A stretch of 64,000 bases of DNA from an uncultured Oleiphilaceae bacterium. GTDB taxonomy: Bacteria; Pseudomonadota; Gammaproteobacteria; Pseudomonadales; Oleiphilaceae. Under the pieces are notes generated by a model, which worked only from the letters and a program-made list of their open reading frames with translations, was not told the origin of the DNA and did no database searches. The stretch's first letter is position 1. Every line of letters starts with the position of its first letter. The position numbers and the translations under genes were made by a program. The stretch lies in contig CAJXUY010000005.1 in assembly GCA_913060665.1 (NCBI GenBank), positions 62,001 through 126,000 on the forward strand. Reading direction: 5' to 3'. Positions 23,034 through 32,359 of the stretch are shown here, in pieces.

Positions 23034-24071
23034 TTAAATCTCTATCTGCTCCATAGCTTCTTCTTTTTCGTCAGCGGTTTCTGGTTTAGGCATTAGCTGA
23101 TCGCGTATCAACCCTTCAATCTCAGTAGCGATCTCAGGGTGCCCCTCTAAATATACCGCAGAGTTAGCTTTACCCTGACCTATCTTATCACCTTTATATG
23201 AGTACCAAGCACCCGCCTTATCGACCAAGCCACACTTAACACCCATATCAATAATTTCACCCATATGATAGATCCCCTTACCATACATGATTTGGAATTC
23301 AGCCTGCTTAAATGGAGGAGATACCTTATTCTTCACCACTTTTACACGGGTTTCATTACCTACAATCTCATCACCCACTTTAACGGCACCCGTTCGGCGA
23401 ATATCCAAACGCACAGATGAGTAAAACTTAAGTGCATTACCACCGGTAGTGGTTTCTGGATTACCGAACATAACGCCAATTTTCATTCGTATTTGGTTGA
23501 TAAAAATACACAGGCAATTAGCGTTTTTAATATTACCAGTAATCTTACGCAGCGCTTGTGACATGAGTCGAGCCTGTAGGCCAACGTGATGATCGCCCAT
23601 CTCGCCCTCAATTTCAGCCTTAGGCGTCAGAGCAGCTACCGAGTCAACAACAATGACTTCAACCGCGCCGGAACGAACCAACATATCTGCAATCTCAAGC
23701 GCCTGCTCACCTGTGTCCGGCTGAGAAACTAAAAGCTCATCAACGTTTACACCTAGTTTTTCTGCATAAATAGGATCAAGTGCGTGCTCCGCATCGATAA
23801 ATGCACAGGTCTTGCCCTGCTTTTGCGCTTCTGCCACGACTTGTAACGTTAACGTCGTTTTACCAGAACTCTCAGGGCCATAAATTTCAACGATACGGCC
23901 ATAAGGAAGACCGCCTATACCTAAAGCGACATCAAGCCCCAAAGAACCCGTCGAGACAGAAGGAATCGCTTCACGAGGCTGATCCCCCATTTTCATGACA
24001 GCGCCTTTACCAAACTGTCGTTCAATTTGTGACAATGCTGCGGTAAGCGCCTTCTTTTTGTTATCGTCCAT
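23034..24071 (-). CDS. recA: RecA recombinase
   Basis: DNA strand-exchange protein and co-protease for LexA. The 345-residue sequence is canonical: Walker [16 protein letters not shown] (about residues 65-79), Walker [11 protein letters not shown], the L1 and L2 DNA-binding loops around [20 protein letters not shown] and [15 protein letters not shown], and an acidic C-terminal tail [13 protein letters not shown] LexA box lies 33 nt upstream. It ends in its own terminator with no recX immediately downstream, which is unusual compared with many gammaproteobacteria but not rare. Confidence 0.99.
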   Translation of the reverse strand: MDDNKKKALTAALSQIERQFGKGAVMKMGDQPREAIPSVSTGSLGLDVALGIGGLPYGRIVEIYGPESSGKTTLTLQVVAEAQKQGKTCAFIDAEHALDPIYAEKLGVNVDELLVSQPDTGEQALEIADMLVRSGAVEVIVVDSVAALTPKAEIEGEMGDHHVGLQARLMSQALRKITGNIKNANCLCIFINQIRMKIGVMFGNPETTTGGNALKFYSSVRLDIRRTGAVKVGDEIVGNETRVKVVKNKVSPPFKQAEFQIMYGKGIYHMGEIIDMGVKCGLVDKAGAWYSYKGDKIGQGKANSAVYLEGHPEIATEIEGLIRDQLMPKPETADEKEEAMEQIEI

Positions 24072-24103
24072 CGGTGACCTCTAAAAGCTATTTATATAAA
24101 ACA

Positions 24104-24119
24104 CTGTATATTTGGTCAG
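24104..24119. promoter_or_regulatory. LexA (SOS) box upstream of recA
   Basis: CTGTATATTTGGTCAG fits the LexA consensus CTGT-N8-ACAG with one mismatch (TCAG), extended to ACTG...CAGT on both sides. It is 33 nt upstream of the recA ATG, as expected for SOS control of recA. The divergent mutS is about 140 nt away. Confidence 0.8.
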
Positions 24120-24256
24120 TATTATTCCACACTTTTTTTTATCTGCAAAGTCTTTTAACCGAAGTTTAATTTATCCTTCTTTCTTCTCTTTATATCTCTA
24201 TGATTTCACGTAAAATTGTCGTTTGATTTTTTTATACAGGGTAAAACGCTTACATC

Positions 24257-26860
24257 ATGGCTAACTCGAAAGACAGCACGCCTCAACACACCCCAATGAT
24301 GCAACAATACCACCGCCTTAAGGCAGATCACCCCAATGAATTAGTGTTTTATCGTATGGGGGATTTTTATGAGTTGTTTTATGATGATGCTAAAAGAGCG
24401 TCTGAACTATTGGATATTACGCTGACCGCTCGTGGGCAATCAGCGGGCCAACCTATCCCTATGTCTGGCATCCCTTATCATGCAGCTGAAGGCTATATTG
24501 CCCGTATTGTGAAAGCAGGAATATCAGTTGCTATTTGCGAACAAATTGGTGACCCGGCGACCAGCAAAGGCCCAGTTGAGCGAAAGGTGGTTCGTGTCGT
24601 GACGCCAGGGACACTGACAGATGAAGCATTTTTAGAAGAGAAAAAAGACAACCTGCTGACAGCCGTTCATTTCGTCGAAGAATCATTCGGTATCGCTACA
24701 CTTGATATTAGTTGCGGCCGCTTTAATGTGCTGGAAGTCGATAGCCTTGAAGCATTACAGGGTGAATTACAGAGACTGCAGCCAGCCGAGCTACTGGTCA
24801 GCGAGGAGTTTCCTTATAGCGAAGCGATTGCCAATATTAAAGGGCTCAGGCGCCAGCCTCCATGGAATTTTGAGATGGAAACGGCTCAACGGATCTTAAC
24901 CAAACAGCTTCAAACCAAAGACCTCACAGGCTTTGGCTGCGATGATTTGACTCTGGCCATTCAGGCGGCAGGCTGCTTATTACAATACGCACGTGAAACA
25001 CAACGCAACAACCTCCCTCATATTCGACAGTTGAACCGCGAACGACGAGAAGAAAGCGTCATTCTTGATGCAACTAGCCATCGTAACCTAGAAATCGATA
25101 CCAATATAATGGGGGGGCATCTTCACACTCTAGCATGGGTGATGGATAAAACCTCTACAGCCATGGGGAGTCGCTTGCTTAGACGATGGCTAAACCGCCC
25201 CCTGCGTGACCAACAGCAGATTACCGACCGACAAGACGCGGTTAAAGCGCTGCTCAATGAGTATTATTACGAAAACGTACAAGATCAGCTGAAGAAAATT
25301 GGCGATATCGAACGAATACTCTCTCGAGTGGCACTTGGCTCTGCACGACCCAGAGATTTTGCCCGTTTAAGAGACACATTTTCAATTTTACCTGACCTGC
25401 AATCCATTCTTGCAGATATTGAGTCCTCCCAGGTCAAGCAGCTTGCAAGAGAAATTAGAGAGTATCCTGAACTGACAGACCTGCTTGAAAGAGCCATCAT
25501 CGATAATCCGCCTGTGATAATACGAGATGGGGGGGTTATTAAAGAGGGCTACGATGAAGAGTTAGATGAGCTGCGTTCACTCAGTGAAAACGCGGGACAA
25601 TTTCTAGTTGATTTGGAAAACAGAGAAAAAGAGCGCACGGGAATTCCAACTTTAAAAGTCGGTTACAACCGTGTCCACGGGTATTTTATTGAAATTAGCA
25701 GGGCCCAATCTGATCAAGCCCCAACAGAATATATTAGACGGCAAACACTAAAGAACGCAGAACGTTTTATTACACCAGAGCTAAAAGAGTTCGAAGATAA
25801 AGCCCTTAGCAGTAAAAGCCGTGCTCTAAGTCGTGAAAAAGCGCTATACGAAACCTTAATCACCACGTTAGCTGAACAGTTGATGCCTTTGCAGATCACC
25901 GCTCAAGCTATTTCGGAACTAGACGTACTAGCCAACCTTTCAGAACGCGCCCAAACATTGAACCTCGCGCCACCAGAAATTAGTGCTAAGCCTGGTTTAT
26001 TGATTGAAGACGGCCGACATCCGGTTATCGAACAACTGCTAGACGCCCCATTTGTACCCAATGACCTGCATTTGGATACTGAACGCCGCATGCTCATTAT
26101 CACCGGCCCGAACATGGGTGGTAAATCAACCTATATGCGTCAGGTTGCGCTAATAGTATTACTATCTGGTACCGGTAGTTTTGTACCCGCCAACCGCGCA
26201 GTCATCGGCCCAGTTGATCGTATCTTTACCCGTATGGGGTCTTCAGATGATATTGCAGGTGGACGCTCAACGTTTATGGTCGAAATGACTGAGACCGCGA
26301 ACATACTCCACAATGCTACAGAGAACAGCTTAGTGCTTATGGATGAAGTAGGTCGCGGAACCAGTACATTTGACGGTCTATCATTAGCATGGGCCAGCGC
26401 CGAGCATTTAGCAAAAACGACACAAGCATATACGCTTTTTGCCACCCATTATTTTGAGCTGACAACTCTACCCGAACAACTTAGCAACGCGGTCAATGTG
26501 CACCTTACCGCGACAGAGCATGAGGATTCAATCGTGTTCTTGCACACAGTTCATGAGGGCCCAGCAAGCCAAAGTTACGGGCTACAAGTCGCCAAACTGG
26601 CAGGGGTACCCCATTCGGTCATTCAAAATGCCAGGCAACAATTAAACAAGCTTGAGGCGTCTGATTGCAAAGCGACCGCACCTAGCCTGCAAAGCTCCGG
26701 CAACATTGACACGTTACAAAACGCCTCTCTACAATCAGATATGTTCGCTGTGATGGAGCCTAGCCCGGTCGAAACTGCCATTCATGACATTGATCCAGAT
26801 AGTTTAACGCCTAGACAAGCGCTCGATGAACTATACCGATTAAAAGCCTTATCAGGCTGA
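24257..26860 (+). CDS. mutS: MutS mismatch recognition ATPase
   Basis: Recognises mispairs and starts methyl-directed mismatch repair with MutL. The 867-residue protein carries the mismatch-binding wedge in [15 protein letters not shown] (Phe-x-Glu, about residue 40), the connector, lever and clamp domains, and the ATPase with Walker [16 protein letters not shown] (about 620), [20 protein letters not shown] as Walker B, and [11 protein letters not shown]. The C terminus ends with [17 protein letters not shown], the MutS tetramerisation helix pattern. It is divergent from recA. Confidence 0.98.
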   Translation: MANSKDSTPQHTPMMQQYHRLKADHPNELVFYRMGDFYELFYDDAKRASELLDITLTARGQSAGQPIPMSGIPYHAAEGYIARIVKAGISVAICEQIGDPATSKGPVERKVVRVVTPGTLTDEAFLEEKKDNLLTAVHFVEESFGIATLDISCGRFNVLEVDSLEALQGELQRLQPAELLVSEEFPYSEAIANIKGLRRQPPWNFEMETAQRILTKQLQTKDLTGFGCDDLTLAIQAAGCLLQYARETQRNNLPHIRQLNRERREESVILDATSHRNLEIDTNIMGGHLHTLAWVMDKTSTAMGSRLLRRWLNRPLRDQQQITDRQDAVKALLNEYYYENVQDQLKKIGDIERILSRVALGSARPRDFARLRDTFSILPDLQSILADIESSQVKQLAREIREYPELTDLLERAIIDNPPVIIRDGGVIKEGYDEELDELRSLSENAGQFLVDLENREKERTGIPTLKVGYNRVHGYFIEISRAQSDQAPTEYIRRQTLKNAERFITPELKEFEDKALSSKSRALSREKALYETLITTLAEQLMPLQITAQAISELDVLANLSERAQTLNLAPPEISAKPGLLIEDGRHPVIEQLLDAPFVPNDLHLDTERRMLIITGPNMGGKSTYMRQVALIVLLSGTGSFVPANRAVIGPVDRIFTRMGSSDDIAGGRSTFMVEMTETANILHNATENSLVLMDEVGRGTSTFDGLSLAWASAEHLAKTTQAYTLFATHYFELTTLPEQLSNAVNVHLTATEHEDSIVFLHTVHEGPASQSYGLQVAKLAGVPHSVIQNARQQLNKLEASDCKATAPSLQSSGNIDTLQNASLQSDMFAVMEPSPVETAIHDIDPDSLTPRQALDELYRLKALSG

Positions 26861-26999
26861 TTTAGGGTAGATTTTGGCGAGCAATGTCATATTGACTTGC
26901 CTGCTCACCGGTCAACCCATACAATATGCCCCTATTTTTTTGAAATCGATATAGATTTAACCATTAAGCTCAAGAATTGACCAAGCTGGGGAGCAAATA

Positions 27000-27323
27000 A
27001 TGACATTTATTGTTACCGATAACTGTGTGAAATGTAAGTACACTGATTGCGTTGAAGTATGCCCAGTCGACTGTTTTTATGAAGGCCCAAACTTTCTCGT
27101 TATTGATCCAGACGAGTGTATTGATTGCGCATTATGTGAGCCAGAGTGCCCCGCAAATGCTATTTTCTCAGAAGATGAGTTGCCTGCTGATCAAGTGCAG
27201 TATGTCGAGATTAACGCTGAACTTTGCCAGACCTGGCCAAACATCACCGAACAAAAAGATCCGTTACCAGATGCGACTGAATGGGATGGTGTTGAGAATA
27301 AACTTCAGCATTTAGAGCGATAA
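27000..27323 (+). CDS. fdxA: 7Fe-type ferredoxin FdxA
   Basis: A 107-residue soluble electron carrier with the 3Fe-4S/4Fe-4S ferredoxin pattern: [20 protein letters not shown] and then [16 protein letters not shown]. The first motif has the extra spacing of Azotobacter FdI-like proteins. Its place downstream of mutS is conserved in pseudomonads and relatives (mutS-fdxA). ATG 27000 is preceded by GGGGAGCAAATA. An inverted pair of REP elements follows at 27332-27411. Confidence 0.96.
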   Translation: MTFIVTDNCVKCKYTDCVEVCPVDCFYEGPNFLVIDPDECIDCALCEPECPANAIFSEDELPADQVQYVEINAELCQTWPNITEQKDPLPDATEWDGVENKLQHLER

Positions 27324-27331
27324 TCTCTAAA

Positions 27332-27411
27332 AAAATCGCGGCTTAGAGTTGCTCCTAGCTATATCATAGGATCGATATTGTTTCGTAGGAGCGCCACTCT
27401 GGCGCGATTTT
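27332..27411. repeat. inverted pair of REP-like elements
   Basis: Two 26-nt units face each other: 27332-27357 (AAAATCGCG ... GCTCCTA) and 27386-27411 (TAGGAGC ... GCGATTTT). The ends are identical as inverted copies; the centres differ (about 20 of 26 positions agree). The TAGGAGC/CGCGA ends resemble the TAGGAGCG-type REPs of Pseudomonas and relatives. The pair lies in the gap between the convergent fdxA and rnhB and may act as a terminator or transcript stabiliser. Confidence 0.75.
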
Positions 27412-27437
27412 GACCTTTCAATATTACTTAGCCTGCC

Positions 27438-28070
27438 TTATATTAAATCTTTTAATCCCACATTCCGGTTTAGTGCAATACACTCCCGAACAGGACGAAA
27501 GCTTGTTCTGTGAATATTCGTCACACCATGCTCTTTTAATGCCTTCATATGAACGGCCGTTGGATACCCTTTATGTCCCGCGAATCCATACTCTGGATAT
27601 TGTTGGTCAAGTGCAATCATCTCTCTGTCTCGTGTAACCTTAGCAAGTATTGAGGCAGCACTTATAGCTGCAACACGGCTATCACCCTTAACCACATACT
27701 CACACTGAACACTAATGTCAGGGCATTTATTACCATCAATTAATGCATATTCAGGTGTCACGGGTAAACTTTCTACCGCACGTTTCATCGCCAATAATGA
27801 TGCATGCAAAATATTTAACTCATCAATTTCGGCAACCGATGCTCGCCCCAAAGACCATGACAATGCTTTTGCTTTAATTTCATCAAACAGCCTTTCTCGT
27901 TTTTTCTCGCTCAACTTCTTCGAGTCGTTCAACCCGTCTATAGGTGCAGCGGGGTCAAGTATCACGGCGGCAGCTACAACATCTCCCGCCAAAGGGCCAC
28001 GCCCCACTTCATCAACGCCGGCTAATAAGTCGCCTTGATATAGGCATTCGAAATCATCATTTGGCATCAT
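27438..28070 (-). CDS. rnhB: Ribonuclease HII
   Basis: Removes ribonucleotides from DNA and RNA from RNA-DNA hybrids. The 210-residue protein has the acidic active site: [19 protein letters not shown] (Asp-Glu), [13 protein letters not shown], and an aspartate in [11 protein letters not shown], with a later aspartate in [11 protein letters not shown]. It overlaps the end of lpxB by 14 nt and is the last gene of the lipid A/outer-membrane operon; many relatives have dnaE after it, but here the next gene is the convergent fdxA. Confidence 0.97.
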   Translation of the reverse strand: MMPNDDFECLYQGDLLAGVDEVGRGPLAGDVVAAAVILDPAAPIDGLNDSKKLSEKKRERLFDEIKAKALSWSLGRASVAEIDELNILHASLLAMKRAVESLPVTPEYALIDGNKCPDISVQCEYVVKGDSRVAAISAASILAKVTRDREMIALDQQYPEYGFAGHKGYPTAVHMKALKEHGVTNIHRTSFRPVRECIALNRNVGLKDLI

Positions 28071-29283
28071 GATTAATCAACCTCGAAACAGCTGTGGCTG
28101 CCTTATCACTTGCATCCTGCTTAAGTGACTGATGAATCTGTATAAACTCAGCGTTAAGAGCCTCGCTGTCGCTATTTTTAGCTAACCTTTGCAGGATCGA
28201 TTTACCAAGATTTTGTGGTGATGCTTGTGCTTGTACTAGTTCTGGTACAAGCGCCTTGTTAGCAAGTAGGTTCGGTAACGCAATATAAGGGGCTTTCATC
28301 AGCCGTTTCATAATAAAGAACGTGATGGCGCTCATGCGATACGCGACAACCATTGGGCGCTTGAGCAGCATAGCCTCCAGAGTCGCTGTGCCGGACGCCA
28401 ACAAGATCACATTACTCGCCGCCATTACCTCTCTAGACTGCCCTTTTATTAACGTGATGGGCAAGTCTGGGCCTAAACGTTGAATAATCTCTTCTATCTG
28501 TTGCTTTCGATCTTCATTAACATAGGGCAATAAAAACTGGGCACCTGAATTTTGAGACAGAACGTACTGTGCGGTCTCGATAAATATTTCACCAAGATAA
28601 TGAACTTCACCAGAACGACTGCCTGGTAACAGAGCCACTACGTTTTGGCTTTCACCCACGGGCGTCGACAATAGGCCTAGTTTTTCACGAGCAATTAACT
28701 GGGGCGAGTCTAGCGGAATCATATCAGCTAGCGGATGACCAACAAACGCCACCGGAACTTGATGATCTTTGTAAAACTTAGCCTCAAACGGAAAGAGCGT
28801 TAGCATCAAATCCACTGCGCGGGCAATCTTAAAAACCCGCTTTTGACGCCATGCCCAAACGGATGGGCTAACATAGTGCGCCGTTTTTATACCTGCCTTG
28901 CGCAGCGACTCTTCAAGACCTAACGTAAAATCAGGTGCATCGATTCCGATAAATACATCTGGACGATTATCGAGGAAGTGCTGGCAAATTCTTCTACGAA
29001 TGCCTATTAGCTCAAACAAGCGTCCAAGTACTTCGACCAACCCCATCACCGAGAGCCTCTCCATCGGTACATGGGTTTTAAACCCTTGCTGAACCATGAG
29101 TGGCCCGCCAATCCCTTCAAATAGTGCATTAGGATAGCGCCGTTTCAGCTCTTTTATGAGCCCCGCCCCTAATATATCACCGGATATTTCACCCGCGACC
29201 ATCCCTATTCGAACAGGGCGTTCGCTAATAACAGCGGACGTTTTATTTACCCCCTCTCCTTGTGATGCAGTATCGATGTTCAT
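28057..29283 (-). CDS. lpxB: LpxB lipid A disaccharide synthase
   Basis: Glycosyltransferase (GT19) that joins UDP-diacylglucosamine with lipid X to form the lipid A disaccharide at the inner membrane. The 408-residue protein shows [20 protein letters not shown] near the N terminus, [10 protein letters not shown], the APDFTLGLE block, [18 protein letters not shown], and [19 protein letters not shown], followed by [20 protein letters not shown]. The N terminus is about 25 residues longer than in E. coli, and a later start cannot be excluded. It follows lpxA by 13 nt. Confidence 0.97.
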   Translation of the reverse strand: MNIDTASQGEGVNKTSAVISERPVRIGMVAGEISGDILGAGLIKELKRRYPNALFEGIGGPLMVQQGFKTHVPMERLSVMGLVEVLGRLFELIGIRRRICQHFLDNRPDVFIGIDAPDFTLGLEESLRKAGIKTAHYVSPSVWAWRQKRVFKIARAVDLMLTLFPFEAKFYKDHQVPVAFVGHPLADMIPLDSPQLIAREKLGLLSTPVGESQNVVALLPGSRSGEVHYLGEIFIETAQYVLSQNSGAQFLLPYVNEDRKQQIEEIIQRLGPDLPITLIKGQSREVMAASNVILLASGTATLEAMLLKRPMVVAYRMSAITFFIMKRLMKAPYIALPNLLANKALVPELVQAQASPQNLGKSILQRLAKNSDSEALNAEFIQIHQSLKQDASDKAATAVSRLINHDAK

Positions 29284-29296
29284 GATCGCCTATTCC

Positions 29297-30070
29297 TTAA
29301 CGCAAAATACCACGATCTGAATTTTTAAGAGATTCAAGCAACACATTAACCTCTGGCACGTTTGGCGCGACCTCTTCAAGTGATTCAATAGCTTGCTTAA
29401 GTGTCAGCCCTTCCCTGAAAATCACCTTATAAGCGCGTTTAAGCTCAAGCATAGCTTCTTTAGAAAAGCCTCTACGCTTTAGACCTTCTGAATTCAAACC
29501 AAATGCAGATGCCGATTGACCACTAGCCATAATAAATGCCGGAATGTCTTTTAGAACAATACTGCCTCCAGCACTCATACTGTGGCAACCCACCTTACAG
29601 AACTGGTGAACCATCGTACCACCGCCTAGTATCGCCCAATCACCAACATATACATGCCCGGCCAACGTCGCATTGTTAGCAAGGATAATATTGTCACCCA
29701 GCACGCAATCATGAGCGACATGCACATAGGCCATCACCAGATTATTACTGCCAATCTTGGTTAAGCTTTGATCTTGAATGGTTCCGCGATGAATGGTGCA
29801 ATTCTCACGAATAATATTATTGTCGCCAATTTCAAGCCTAGTCGGCTCACCGGCATATTTTTTATCTTGGCACTCTTCACCAATGCTTGAAAACTGAAAA
29901 AATCGATTGTTTTTTCCAATCACAGTAGGGCCTTTAACCACTACATGAGACATAATTTCCGTACCCGGCCCAATTTCTACGTTTGGACCAATATAACTCC
30001 ATGGCCCTACGGTGACATCGTCCGCCAGAATAGCTGACGGGTCGACAATTGCTTGGGGATGAATACTCAT
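29297..30070 (-). CDS. lpxA: LpxA UDP-GlcNAc 3-O-acyltransferase
   Basis: First enzyme of lipid A synthesis, a trimeric left-handed beta-helix of hexapeptide repeats. The 257-residue protein begins [20 protein letters not shown] and has the catalytic histidine in VAHDCVLGDNIILANN (about residue 122). A substrate-chain ruler region GGGTMVHQFCKVGCHSMSAG follows, with a helical C-terminal third. Start overlaps the fabZ stop codon by one base (TAATG), so the two are coupled. Confidence 0.98.
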   Translation of the reverse strand: MSIHPQAIVDPSAILADDVTVGPWSYIGPNVEIGPGTEIMSHVVVKGPTVIGKNNRFFQFSSIGEECQDKKYAGEPTRLEIGDNNIIRENCTIHRGTIQDQSLTKIGSNNLVMAYVHVAHDCVLGDNIILANNATLAGHVYVGDWAILGGGTMVHQFCKVGCHSMSAGGSIVLKDIPAFIMASGQSASAFGLNSEGLKRRGFSKEAMLELKRAYKVIFREGLTLKQAIESLEEVAPNVPEVNVLLESLKNSDRGILR

Positions 30071-30507
30071 TAGCTTTCTCTCTCAGCGGTCTTCACTTCA
30101 CCAACACAAACCACTTCACCATTAACCAGTGCTCGACAATCAAACTTCCAGATGCCATGCTTATTGGCTACAAGGCTCGATTCAAGTACGAGTTGATCCC
30201 CTGGTATAACAGGGCGTTTGAATCTAACCCGATTGGAACCTGCAAAGTACTGAATTCGACCATCAATTGGCTTTGTTCCATTGGTAACAAAGCCAAGAAT
30301 TCCAGAAACCTGAGCCATCGCTTCTAAAATCAAAACTCCCGGCATAATTGGCTTTCCGGGAAAGTGGCCAGTAAAGAACGGTTCATTAATAGTGACATTT
30401 TTATACCCTACGATACTCGTACCCGGGTTTATCTCCGTCACCCTATCGACCAACAAAAACGGGTACCGGTGAGGTAGGTACTCAAGTATCTGATCAATGT
30501 CCATCAT
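30070..30507 (-). CDS. fabZ: FabZ 3-hydroxyacyl-ACP dehydratase
   Basis: General dehydratase of fatty acid elongation, here in the lipid A operon where it competes with LpxA and LpxD for 3-hydroxyacyl-ACP. The 145-residue hot-dog protein has the active-site histidine in [20 protein letters not shown] and the glutamate in the same block. It begins [20 protein letters not shown], a clear family N terminus. It lies between lpxD and lpxA as in E. coli. Confidence 0.97.
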   Translation of the reverse strand: MMDIDQILEYLPHRYPFLLVDRVTEINPGTSIVGYKNVTINEPFFTGHFPGKPIMPGVLILEAMAQVSGILGFVTNGTKPIDGRIQYFAGSNRVRFKRPVIPGDQLVLESSLVANKHGIWKFDCRALVNGEVVCVGEVKTAERES

Positions 30508-30557
30508 TTCTATATTGCCTCAATAAACTTAGTTAATCTGTGTAGAAATTAAAACCC

Positions 30558-31589
30558 CTACTCAATATCCTTTTCTAATTTTTTGACGCGATTCGCCAGC
30601 TCATCCAACTGCCTGAAGCGAACCACATTCCTTCTCCATTTTGCATTCGGCTCTACCGCTGTTCCGGAGGAGTACACCCCTGCTTTTTTAATACTTTTCG
30701 TCACTAGTGTCATGCCAGTCAAATGAACGTTATCCGCTATATCTAAATGACCGGCAATACCGCACCCGCCACCTATCACGCAGTTCTTTCCAACACGCGT
30801 ACTGCCCGCTATACCGGAACAAGCCGCAATTGCCGTGTTTTCACCTACGATTACGTTATGAGCAATCTGAATCTGATTATCTAGTTTTACACCATTTTCA
30901 ATAACCGTATTATCAAGCGCACCTCTATCAATAGCGGTATTGGCGCCTATTTCAACATTATCACCTATAACAACACCACCTATCTGGGCAATTTTATTCC
31001 ACCCATTTGGCCCTGGTGCAATGCCAAATCCGTCAGCACCTAGCACTACGCCACTATGAACAATGCAACCCTTGCCAACTGACACCCCATGATACACCGA
31101 TACATTGGCATAGAGTCTCGTATCTTCGGCCAGAACAGTATTCTCACCAATAAAACATCCAGCACCTACAATAACATTAGCACCAATTACCGCACCTTTC
31201 TCGATGACCGCACTTGCACCTACCACTGCAGTCATATCGACCTCTGCAGTTTCGTGTACGACTGCCGTTTTATGAATACCCAAAGGTTCAGTCAAGGCGA
31301 ATGCAAAATAATGACTGAGTGCTGCGTAAGCCAGATAAGGGTTTTTCACAACCAGTGCATCACAAGGACAACGGTCAACACTGTTATGGGAAACGATCAC
31401 CACAGAAGCACGGGTTTCCGCCAAGAATTTTTCATACGCAGGGTTAGCTAGAAAAGAGATATCACCATTTTGAGCCCCCTGCAACGTCGAAATACCCGTG
31501 ATTATCCTATCACCCTCGCCAACAACCTCTCCCTCAACAATTTCAGCCAACTGAGAAAGTGTATACTGTTTTCCATGTGCATTAGACAC
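30558..31589 (-). CDS. lpxD: LpxD UDP-3-O-acylglucosamine N-acyltransferase
   Basis: Adds the second 3-hydroxyacyl chain in lipid A synthesis. Features are the N-terminal uridine-binding domain (QLAEIVEGEVVGEGDRIITG, ISFLANPAY), then a long hexapeptide beta-helix with the catalytic histidine region QIAHNVIVGENTAIAA, and the C-terminal helix RFRQLDELANRVKKLEKD. I set the start at GTG 31589 (343 residues, E. coli 341): AGAGGA lies 8 nt upstream. The frame is open back to a TTG at 31652, but that extension (21 residues) has no ribosome binding site and no counterpart in the family. Confidence 0.96.
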   Translation of the reverse strand: MSNAHGKQYTLSQLAEIVEGEVVGEGDRIITGISTLQGAQNGDISFLANPAYEKFLAETRASVVIVSHNSVDRCPCDALVVKNPYLAYAALSHYFAFALTEPLGIHKTAVVHETAEVDMTAVVGASAVIEKGAVIGANVIVGAGCFIGENTVLAEDTRLYANVSVYHGVSVGKGCIVHSGVVLGADGFGIAPGPNGWNKIAQIGGVVIGDNVEIGANTAIDRGALDNTVIENGVKLDNQIQIAHNVIVGENTAIAACSGIAGSTRVGKNCVIGGGCGIAGHLDIADNVHLTGMTLVTKSIKKAGVYSSGTAVEPNAKWRRNVVRFRQLDELANRVKKLEKDIE

Positions 31590-31724
31590 TGCGCATGTCC
31601 TCTCTATAATCATTTTAAACTGACTACTAGGCACTATAAACACAGTACCCAAAACGAGCTACGCCCTCTCATTTAAAAAACAGGAGGGCGTTCGCGATAA
31701 ATGTTATGGCAAGAGCGTTGATTG

Positions 31725-32228
31725 TTACTTAAGTGCGTTTAGTTTTTCAATCACTTTAGCGGTTACGTCAAACGACTGGGCACTATAGATAACGGCTTCT
31801 CTTGGCATGATTAAATCATACTTTTCAGACTCAACTAAGGCTTTTAACACTTCATCTACCTTAGGCTTTGATGTTTGAATAAAATCCTGTTTTTTGATTG
31901 AAACCGCTTTATCTAATTTAGCTTTAAGGTATTTAAACTCCTTAGCTTTTTCTTCAAGCTGCAATGCCAGCTTTGTACGTTCAGTATCGCTCATAATAGC
32001 GGCGTCTTTTTTCATACGCTCCTGTAATTTGTGCCCGGACTCTTGCACAGCACGAACTTCCATTTCCTGAGTTTTAAATTCACCCTCCATTTCCTGGCTA
32101 AAGGCTTTTGCTGCATCCGATGAGAAAAGTGCCGCTCTAATATCAACCACCCCAATTTTGGTCTCGGCAAAAGCAGAAAAGGATGTCATAACACAGCTAG
32201 CTAAAAGCAAATTTCTAAGCAGTTTCAT
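31725..32228 (-). CDS. skp: Skp/OmpH periplasmic chaperone
   Basis: Trimeric periplasmic chaperone that holds unfolded outer-membrane proteins on the way to BamA. The 167-residue precursor has a signal peptide (MKLLRNLLLASCVMTSFSAF, cleavage after AFA) followed by the short beta core (TKIGVVDIRAALF) and long coiled-coil arms rich in K/E/Q (about residues 45-125). The C-terminal strand region ends DVTAKVIEKLNAL. It sits between bamA and lpxD as in most gammaproteobacteria. Confidence 0.96.
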   Translation of the reverse strand: MKLLRNLLLASCVMTSFSAFAETKIGVVDIRAALFSSDAAKAFSQEMEGEFKTQEMEVRAVQESGHKLQERMKKDAAIMSDTERTKLALQLEEKAKEFKYLKAKLDKAVSIKKQDFIQTSKPKVDEVLKALVESEKYDLIMPREAVIYSAQSFDVTAKVIEKLNALK

Positions 32229-32359
32229 AAAGAATATCTCCTAATAATATTCGGTATTTAATAGTTTTCAGTGTTTAATAAAAAATGTCACATTTTTGTT
32301 TTCAGTTCATTGATAGCGATTTTTTTGATGCTTTCTAGCTTACAACAAAGCTGTACTCT

